Assembly (NCBI GenBank): GCA_944325585.1
Contig: CALVAS010000005.1
Coordinates: forward strand, 1-47,211
Direction: 5' to 3'
DNA: 47,211 nt
Source: Candidatus Gastranaerophilales bacterium
GTDB lineage: Bacteria; Cyanobacteriota; Vampirovibrionia; Gastranaerophilales; Gastranaerophilaceae
Every line of letters begins with the position of its first letter. The stretch's first letter is position 1. The notes under the pieces are model-generated. The model saw only the letters and a list, made by a program, of their open reading frames with translations, was not told the origin of the DNA and made no database searches. Positions 41,753 to 47,211 of this stretch are shown in pieces. The translations under genes and the position numbers were made by a program.

Positions 41753-42874
41753 TTATTCGATTGTGTAAACTTTTTTGTAATAAAGCGCCAGACCTGCAAT
41801 CGTCAAAACAATATTCGGCATCCAGGCTGCCAGAAACGGTGCGATAGAACCCGCTTCGCCAAATGAGATTGATAGTGCGCGGATGAGATAATAGGCAAAG
41901 ATTATCAGAATGCTGAACAAAAATCCGCGGTTATATCGTACTCTCGGCGGTGTTATCGCAAGCGGAACACCGATTAAAACAAGAGCGATTGTTGTTAAAG
42001 GCAGTGCAAGTTTGTCGTAAAGCTCAATGACAAGAATGTTTTTTTGTTTTGCATCCAGTTGGCCTGTACCGCTTGAAAGATATTTGACAAGTTGCGAAAA
42101 GTTCATTTCTTTTGCCATGTTTTTGTTCATTTCTTTTGACAAATCCATTCCGAAGCGCATTGTGGAATCTTCAAACAATGCGGTATTCAAAACTTTTCCG
42201 TTCTCACCGACTGTATAAACGGCGCCTTTCTGGAAATTCCATCCCTCAGGACTTGTTTTCCCTTCATCTGCCTGTAGAATTTGTATTGTACCGTTTTTTG
42301 AGGTGTCAAGAAGTGTTATGTTGTGAAGGATTTTGTCTTCGCAATATCCCACATAAAAAAGCCGTTTTAAAGTGCCTTCTTTGCTTAATTCTTTAAAAAC
42401 AAAATTCTGTTTACCGTCTGGAATATTTTTTTGTCCTAATGCCCATAGTGCCAAATCTTTTGACTGTTTTGTCATAACAGGAACAATTGTTTCGTTAATA
42501 AAAAAGCTGAAAATAGACATTACAACCGCAAAAATGAAGATTGGTTTTGCAATTCTGTTAAGTCCGATTCCGCAGGCTCTCATAACTGTGATTTCCGATT
42601 TTAAACTCAGTCCGTTTAATGTCATAACGGTGGCAAGCAGAACGCCCATCGGAATTGTCATAACAATTACCTGCGGGAGGTTCAGAATAATCATCATTAA
42701 GGCAACTTTAAACGGGATTCCGAAGTGGGAAATCTGTTTGATTAATGTAATGAATGTGTCGGAGGCGAAAATGATTGACGTAAATACGCAAACGCCCATC
42801 AAAAACATTTCAATGACTTGTCTTAAGATGTATTTATCCAGCAGTTTTACTGTTTTTTTCCCTTCGTAAGCCAT
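41753..42874 (-). CDS. LptF/LptG family lipopolysaccharide export permease
   Basis: The 373-residue YjgP/YjgQ-family protein starts LLDKYILRQVIEMFLMGVCV and continues with LNLPQVIVMTIPMGVLLATV and SEITVMRACGIGLNRI, typical of the family. About six transmembrane helices flank a periplasmic beta-jellyroll domain (about 135-270). With LptB and its partner it extracts LPS from the inner membrane. Only one such gene lies here, so I cannot say whether it is F or G. In an operon after a zinc alcohol dehydrogenase gene (24 bases). Confidence 0.88.
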   Translation of the reverse strand: MAYEGKKTVKLLDKYILRQVIEMFLMGVCVFTSIIFASDTFITLIKQISHFGIPFKVALMMIILNLPQVIVMTIPMGVLLATVMTLNGLSLKSEITVMRACGIGLNRIAKPIFIFAVVMSIFSFFINETIVPVMTKQSKDLALWALGQKNIPDGKQNFVFKELSKEGTLKRLFYVGYCEDKILHNITLLDTSKNGTIQILQADEGKTSPEGWNFQKGAVYTVGENGKVLNTALFEDSTMRFGMDLSKEMNKNMAKEMNFSQLVKYLSSGTGQLDAKQKNILVIELYDKLALPLTTIALVLIGVPLAITPPRVRYNRGFLFSILIIFAYYLIRALSISFGEAGSIAPFLAAWMPNIVLTIAGLALYYKKVYTIE

Positions 42875-42898
42875 GATTTAATATTATCCCAAAATTGT

Positions 42899-43864
42899 TT
42901 AAAATTCCAATAAAACTTTCAAAGTTTCTTTTTCTTTATTTTTTTCAAACGCCTTGATTGCATCATCTGCTTTGTATCTGGCGGAAATAAGAGGAGTAAA
43001 ATCAATTTTTTGTGATTTTAACAATCTTAAAGCAGGCCCGAACTGACCGCAGCGGGAGCCGAGAACAGTAATTTCATCAATTACAACCGGCGCAAGATTA
43101 AACTCTTTTGAGGCGGCGACTGTACTCTTTAAAACTAAAGTTCCGCGGGGTTTTGTGAGCGCAAGCGCAGTTTCAAATCCTGAAATTGAACCTGTTGCTT
43201 CAACGACAACATCATATATTTTTTCAACTTTTAAATCATTCAAAAGTTTTGTTTCAACCCCCTGTGCTTTTGCGATATTGAGTTTGTTTTGATGTTTTCC
43301 GATTAAAGTTACATCAATATTTTGTGCGTTCAAAGTCAATGCCGTAATCAGCCCCAGTTTGCCGTCCCCGAGAACAATTACTTTTTCAAAAGGTTTTATG
43401 TGAAGCTGTTCTGTAATTTCGCAGGCTGCCGCAAGAGGTTCAACAAACACAGCCTGCTCATCCGCTACATTGTCCGGAACTTCAAAAAGAACTTCAACAG
43501 GCATTGTAAAATACTGGGCAAAACAGCCGTCTTTTCTCCAGATTCCTAGTGTATGGCGGTTCGGGCAGTGGCGGTAAAGTTTTTCGGCACAATACGGACA
43601 ATCAGGTTCTTTGCAGCCGTAGCTGATTTCGGAAACTACACGTTTGCCGATTAAAGATTTATCCTCTCCGTTCACATCAACCACAACTCCGACGGCTTCG
43701 TGCCCGAGAATTCCTTTATAGCCCATATAGCCTTTTGTGATTTCAAAATCCGTATTGCAAATTCCGGCAAGCGTCACTTTAATCAACGCTTCGCCTTTTT
43801 TCGGCACCGGTTTCTCGTAATCGTTTACTAACTTTAACCCTTCATCAAATACAACAGCTTTCAT
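42899..43864 (-). CDS. Zinc-dependent medium-chain alcohol dehydrogenase
   Basis: The 321-residue MDR enzyme has a catalytic-zinc cysteine in GICNTDFEI, GHEAVGVV with the histidine ligand, structural zinc cysteines in CKEPDCPYCAEKLYRHC, and the cofactor loop VIVLGDGKLGLITALTL. The substrate (threonine, sorbitol or similar polyol/alcohol) cannot be told. TAGGAG precedes the ATG, and an extended -10 (TGCTAAAAT, minus strand, 43891-43899) lies upstream. First gene of the unit with the Lpt permease. Confidence 0.88.
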   Translation of the reverse strand: MKAVVFDEGLKLVNDYEKPVPKKGEALIKVTLAGICNTDFEITKGYMGYKGILGHEAVGVVVDVNGEDKSLIGKRVVSEISYGCKEPDCPYCAEKLYRHCPNRHTLGIWRKDGCFAQYFTMPVEVLFEVPDNVADEQAVFVEPLAAACEITEQLHIKPFEKVIVLGDGKLGLITALTLNAQNIDVTLIGKHQNKLNIAKAQGVETKLLNDLKVEKIYDVVVEATGSISGFETALALTKPRGTLVLKSTVAASKEFNLAPVVIDEITVLGSRCGQFGPALRLLKSQKIDFTPLISARYKADDAIKAFEKNKEKETLKVLLEF

Positions 43865-44019
43865 ATTATTCTCCTATTTATTTAATCTGAATTTTAGCAC
43901 AAATGTTTGTTACATAATGTAAAATTAAAGGATGATATGTTTTGATAAAATGCAAAAAAAATGTATTTCAGTTTTAATATTGAACATAACGGATTAAGAA
44001 ATCAGAAAGGTCATTGTAT

Positions 44020-44742
44020 ATGAGAATCAGCCCTATTACACCAAAATATAATTATTCAATTTCTAAACAGCCAAATTTCAACGGAGATAAAAAATCAAAT
44101 TACGACAAAAATGAATCTATAAGCAGCGGGCCGAGTCAGAAAACTATTGATTTTATAAAAGCGTTTTCTCGTAATGCAAGATCTCTTGCAAATAACGAAG
44201 TATCAATAAAAGAATATGATTTTCAAACCGGGAACCTTAAACGAAAAACCGTTTACAAAAACGGCAGTACCAATATACATCATATAGACGATTTTGATCC
44301 AAAAACGGGCAATCTTATAAAACATACACTTTACTATAAAGACGGTAAAACAATTTTATCAGAAACGAAATATGACAGAATAACCGGAAATCGTATTAAA
44401 GATATATCTTATAATGTATTATTGGGCGGCTTTGACTTTATTGAAGAATTCAATTCTGAAAATGGACAACGTACAAAGCTTACCTGGTATTACGAAGACG
44501 GCAAAACAATAAAGTTTATCGATAATTATAATCCTGTAACCGGAGATTTTATAAACGGTACAAATTACAGAAAAGATGGAACTCTTAGTTCTTCTTCTGT
44601 AGAATATCCTGATGAAAAAATGAATATTACGACCTACTATGATAATGAAGGCAAGACAATAACATATCTTGAATCTTATGATGAAGTAACTCACACACAT
44701 CAATTCTTTTCACCAGATGACAAGCCCTTAGATATTAAATAA
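44020..44742 (+). CDS. Repeat protein with N-terminal FNGDK motif and TG-x-DGKT repeats (DUF2963-like)
   Basis: From ATG 44020, nine bases after AAAGG, the protein has 240 residues. An in-frame TTG at 44014 is less likely. The N-terminus RISPITPKYNYSISKQPNFN with FNGDK at 20-24 resembles the FQGK start of the protein at 13262. From about residue 68 to 225, six to seven repeats of 22-26 residues follow, consensus Y-(D/N)-x-x-TG-(N/D)-x-I-K-x-T-x-Y-x-x-DGKT-I-x-x-I-x-x. This resembles the DUF2963 repeats known from phytoplasmas. No standard signal peptide. Function unknown. Confidence 0.75.
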   Translation: MRISPITPKYNYSISKQPNFNGDKKSNYDKNESISSGPSQKTIDFIKAFSRNARSLANNEVSIKEYDFQTGNLKRKTVYKNGSTNIHHIDDFDPKTGNLIKHTLYYKDGKTILSETKYDRITGNRIKDISYNVLLGGFDFIEEFNSENGQRTKLTWYYEDGKTIKFIDNYNPVTGDFINGTNYRKDGTLSSSSVEYPDEKMNITTYYDNEGKTITYLESYDEVTHTHQFFSPDDKPLDIK

Positions 44743-44759
44743 ATGTTTTAGAAGAATAA

Positions 44760-44960
44760 TTATGATTTTGCAACAACTTCCGCAACAAGTTCGCCGTAGC
44801 TGTTGAAGTGTCCGTCTGTTTCCTCAACTATGTAATTAAGTTCCGGTTTGCCTTCAATTGCTTTTTCTGCTGCATCCATTGCTTCATCATAATCTTTATA
44901 GTCACCGATTAATGTTCTTGTGATTTCTGAGTAATTTTTTTCTGTGTAAACGTGATACAT
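44760..44960 (-). CDS. Small hypothetical protein
   Basis: The 66-residue protein starts MYHVYTEKNYSEITRTLIGD and has a glutamate-rich middle part (DEAMDAAEKAIEGKPELNYI, then VEETDG). A beta-alpha-beta-like layout is likely, similar to small domains that bind ligands. An AGGGG ribosome binding site supports the start. It lies 14 bases after the serine acetyltransferase stop, so they are probably co-transcribed. I do not recognise it. Confidence 0.65.
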   Translation of the reverse strand: MYHVYTEKNYSEITRTLIGDYKDYDEAMDAAEKAIEGKPELNYIVEETDGHFNSYGELVAEVVAKS

Positions 44961-44974
44961 AATTATACCCCTTT

Positions 44975-45634
44975 CTATTTATTTTCAATTTTTTCTAACT
45001 TTTCTTTCAACTCCAGAACCTCATATTTGAGTCTGTTCAATTCGCATTTGACTGGATCCGGAATTCTGTTGTGCATCAAAACTCCGTTTTTGTCTTTGAT
45101 TTTTCTGTGGACAACTCTCCCCGGAACCCCGACGACAGTTGAGTATTCAGGAACATCTTCCACAACAACGGAGCCGGCCCCGACTCTTACATAATCCCCC
45201 AGAGTAATGTTTCCTAACACTTTTGCCCCTGCGCCGACAATTACATTATTTCCCAGAGTCGGGTGGCGTTTCCCCTGCTCTTTTCCTGTTCCGCCGAGTG
45301 TCACCTGCTGATATATCAGAACGTCATCACCAATTATGGTTGTTGCGCCTATTACAACACCTTCGCCATGGTCAATGAAAAATCTTCTGCCGATTCTTGC
45401 CGCCGGATGAATTTCAATACCTGTTATTATTCGGGTAATATACGAAATTACTCTTGGTATAAGCGGAATATGCCACTTGTACAACCGGTGTGCAAAACGG
45501 TATGCAACAAGTGCGTGAAGTCCCGGATAACATAAAATTACCTCAAGAAGATTATTTGCGGCAGGGTCTTTGTCGTAAATAACTTTTATGTCTTCTTTTA
45601 CTTTTGTAATTCCGCGTTTTAGTATTGTGAACAT
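44975..45634 (-). CDS. cysE: Serine O-acetyltransferase
   Basis: The enzyme acetylates serine with acetyl-CoA for cysteine synthesis. From ATG 45634 (AAAGGA upstream; a TTG directly before is unlikely) it has 219 residues, the short EpsC-like form. The fold is a left-handed hexapeptide beta helix with [40 protein letters not shown] and [20 protein letters not shown], preceded by the [20 protein letters not shown] helix region. The C-terminal tail is a coiled coil. Confidence 0.92.
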   Translation of the reverse strand: MFTILKRGITKVKEDIKVIYDKDPAANNLLEVILCYPGLHALVAYRFAHRLYKWHIPLIPRVISYITRIITGIEIHPAARIGRRFFIDHGEGVVIGATTIIGDDVLIYQQVTLGGTGKEQGKRHPTLGNNVIVGAGAKVLGNITLGDYVRVGAGSVVVEDVPEYSTVVGVPGRVVHRKIKDKNGVLMHNRIPDPVKCELNRLKYEVLELKEKLEKIENK

Positions 45635-45655
45635 CAATTAATCCTTTGGTTGGTT

Positions 45656-45707
45656 AGTGAAGGATGAGGAATTATGAAATATAAAGCCGCCTGCCTCACG
45701 CTTCACT
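45656..45707. repeat. Imperfect inverted repeat at the tyrS 3' end
   Basis: The arms 45656-45669 (AGTGAAGGATGAGG) and 45694-45707 pair in 12 of 14 positions, with the right arm overlapping the tyrS stop codon. A third related sequence, GTGAAGTGTGAGG, lies at 47164-47176. No T-run follows on the minus strand. Confidence 0.5.
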
Positions 45708-46929
45708 ATTTTACAAGTTTTGCGTATTTACGTTTTCCTGCCTGCAATATTACACTGTCAGTAAAGTTCAGAGTATAAGTCATATCGGCAATTTTTTCGC
45801 CGTCTATTTTTACTCCGCCGCCCTGAATCAAACGTTTGGCTTCACCTTTACTTTGGACAAAATTCAACTCAACCAGAAGGTCAAGAATGTTTTTGCCCTG
45901 TTCGACTTTAACTTCTTCAATATCTGACGGAAGTCCTTTGTTGGAAACAACGTTGATAAATTCAGCCTGAGCTTTTTCAGCACCTTCTTTGCCGTGGTAT
46001 TCTTCCGTAATGGTGTATGCAAGTTTAAGTTTTAAATCCCGCGGGTTTACGGAAGGATTTTTGAGGGCATTTTCGATTTCTTTTAATTCTTCTTCCGTAA
46101 CATCTGTTAAAAGTGTAAAGTATTTTACAATCAGAGTGTCAGGAATACTCATTAATTTTCCGAACATATCATTTGCGCTGTCTGTCAGAGAAATACAGTG
46201 TTCAGGATATGTTTTTGACATTTTTACAACGCCGTCAGTGCCTTCAATCAAAGGCAAAAGCATAACCATCTGAGGATATTTTTTGCCGTAGGCCTCCTGA
46301 ATTTGGCGTCCCAAAAGAGTGTTAAATCTTTGATCCGTTCCGCCGAGTTCAATATCAGCATCAATTACAACAGAATCGTAAGCCTGCATCAGCGGATAGA
46401 AAAATTCGTGAACAGAAATCGGTTTTCCTTCGGCGTATCTTTTTGCAAAATCGTCGCGTGTCATCATCTGCGCAACAGTCATTTGCGCCGCAAGTTTCAA
46501 AAGTTCAGTAAAACTCATTTTGTGAAGCCAATCGGCGTTGTTTGTAACTTCTGCCTTTTCAACATCCACAACTTTTGACATTTGTTCAAAATATGATTTT
46601 GCGTTTTCTTCAACCTGTTCCTTTGTGAGTGACGGACGGGTTTCAGATTTTCCTGAAGGGTCGCCGACCATTGCAGTTGCACCGCCGACAATCAAAACAA
46701 CTTTATGCCCGAGTTTTTGAAATTCTCTTAGTTTTCTCATTACAACGGTATGCCCCAGATGTAAATCCGGACGTGTCGGATCCATTCCGAGTTTTACTCT
46801 TAATGGTGTATTTGTATCTTTTGCGTGCTGTAATTTTACGGCAAGTTCTTCAATGCCGCCGGGCAAAACTTCTGCACCTCTTGAAAGTTTTTTTGCCTGT
46901 TCTATAAATTCTTCTCTTATATCAACCAT
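45706..46929 (-). CDS. tyrS: Tyrosyl-tRNA synthetase
   Basis: The 407-residue class I synthetase has the HIGH-type motif LHLGHT, the KMSKT loop (VVKMSKTYPEH), tyrosine-binding blocks PLMQAYDSVVIDADIELGGT and a C-terminal S4 RNA-binding domain (NFVQSKGEAKRLIQGGGVKI). It is the long, TyrZ-like form seen in many bacteria. AAGGAG precedes the ATG, and a TACAAT-like -10 lies upstream. Confidence 0.96.
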   Translation of the reverse strand: MVDIREEFIEQAKKLSRGAEVLPGGIEELAVKLQHAKDTNTPLRVKLGMDPTRPDLHLGHTVVMRKLREFQKLGHKVVLIVGGATAMVGDPSGKSETRPSLTKEQVEENAKSYFEQMSKVVDVEKAEVTNNADWLHKMSFTELLKLAAQMTVAQMMTRDDFAKRYAEGKPISVHEFFYPLMQAYDSVVIDADIELGGTDQRFNTLLGRQIQEAYGKKYPQMVMLLPLIEGTDGVVKMSKTYPEHCISLTDSANDMFGKLMSIPDTLIVKYFTLLTDVTEEELKEIENALKNPSVNPRDLKLKLAYTITEEYHGKEGAEKAQAEFINVVSNKGLPSDIEEVKVEQGKNILDLLVELNFVQSKGEAKRLIQGGGVKIDGEKIADMTYTLNFTDSVILQAGKRKYAKLVK

Positions 46930-47211
46930 ATTCTATTCTCTCCTTGTTGATTTAATTGTATCAAAAACAAAAACGCCGGAGCAGGTACGGTAAAAATATT
47001 TAACATTCAAAGAATGTTGAATAAATATTGAAAAACAGGGCACCGGCTTTTAGCCGGTGCCCTGCAGGTTAAACTATCCGGACTCACTCCGTCCGCAATT
47101 CGCCCCGCTCTGCGGGATTATATTATTTATAATCCTGCCTGTCTGCCGATTGATATGTACAAGGTGAAGTGTGAGGTGTGATGTGTGAACAAGTTTGAAT
47201 GGATGAAGAAC
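46930..47211. other. Intergenic region with several hairpins
   Basis: No gene is visible in the last 282 bases. Contents: the tyrS promoter area up to about 46970; an AT-rich hairpin near 46996-47030 (AACATTC/GAATGTT core); a GC-rich hairpin at 47036-47064; a small stem CCCGC-TCT-GCGGG at 47104-47116; and GTGAAGTGTGAGG at 47164-47176. The window ends before the next gene. Confidence 0.5.
47036..47064. repeat. GC-rich hairpin, copy 4 (related)
   Basis: Thirteen-base perfect arms (47036-47048 and 47052-47064) enclose loop TTT. The arm CAGGGCACCGGCT is similar in composition to the other three GC-rich stems but not identical. It lies upstream of tyrS, and no T-run follows on either strand. Confidence 0.65.

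Noticed and set aside
1-47211. tRNA, rRNA, CRISPR array, insertion sequence or prophage
   Set aside because: I found no cloverleaf, no regularly spaced direct repeats, no transposase or integrase and no phage structural gene.

Overview
This is a low-GC, gene-dense chromosomal stretch of a Gram-negative-type bacterium. It carries an LptF/LptG-family permease, a heptosyltransferase-like GT9 enzyme and exported TonB-C-domain proteins. My best taxonomic guess is a gut, non-photosynthetic cyanobacterial relative (Gastranaerophilales, in the Vampirovibrionia/Melainabacteria). The guess rests on the overall gene mix and on two proteins with a short non-signal-peptide N-terminus ending in F-(N/Q)-G-(D)-K, which I associate with that group. 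It is an inference, not a computed placement. I see no phage, insertion sequence, CRISPR array, rRNA or tRNA. Most genes are housekeeping.

Layout. 1-1511: the end of a NifU-like Fe-S scaffold gene followed by a GGGtGRT-family gene. 1534-1878: a His/Cys-rich putative DNA-binding protein on the minus strand. 2015-7888 (+): ROK glucokinase, a structured intergenic element, holA-holB (clamp-loader delta and delta prime), a soluble GAF histidine kinase and a HEAT-repeat protein. 8106-11279: ispD (-), rpmB (+), then three exported TonB-C-type proteins (-), two of them clear paralogues. 11451-14719 (+): a MerR-like coiled-coil protein, recA, a large lineage-type protein and an XRE/zinc-ribbon regulator. 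14725-19724 (-): a compact five-gene unit (GH13 glycosidase, TPR, metallophosphoesterase, MBL hydrolase, TPR). 19851-24759 (+): second ROK kinase, GT9 glycosyltransferase, GAF-GGDEF-HD-GYP protein, thiL. 24797-28561 (-): grpE, dnaJ, beta-propeller protein, O-methyltransferase, with no dnaK between grpE and dnaJ. 28757-35072 (+): murA, a small duplicated-motif protein, mfd, parvulin-type PPIase lipoprotein. 35229-38832 (+): OmpR-type regulator, membrane histidine kinase, tadA, TIGR02757 protein. 38829-46929 (-, except 44020-44742): XRE regulator, PPi-dependent phosphofructokinase, coiled-coil protein, LptF/G permease, zinc alcohol dehydrogenase, a repeat protein (+), a small protein, cysE and tyrS.

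Functional themes. Sugar entry and glycolysis: two ROK kinases, PPi-PFK and an exported GH13. Envelope building: murA, GT9, LptF/G, PPIase and TonB-C proteins. Replication and repair: holA, holB, recA, mfd. Signalling: two histidine kinases, one response regulator and a diguanylate cyclase whose HD-GYP domain has lost its key histidine.

The least explained items are: the NifU-like/GGGtGRT pair; the His-rich regulator; the F-(N/Q)-G-K N-terminal motif proteins; GC-rich perfect palindromes scattered between genes of an AT-rich genome; several genes whose promoter -10 box sits 6-9 bases before the start codon (probable leaderless mRNAs); and the odd GH13 operon.
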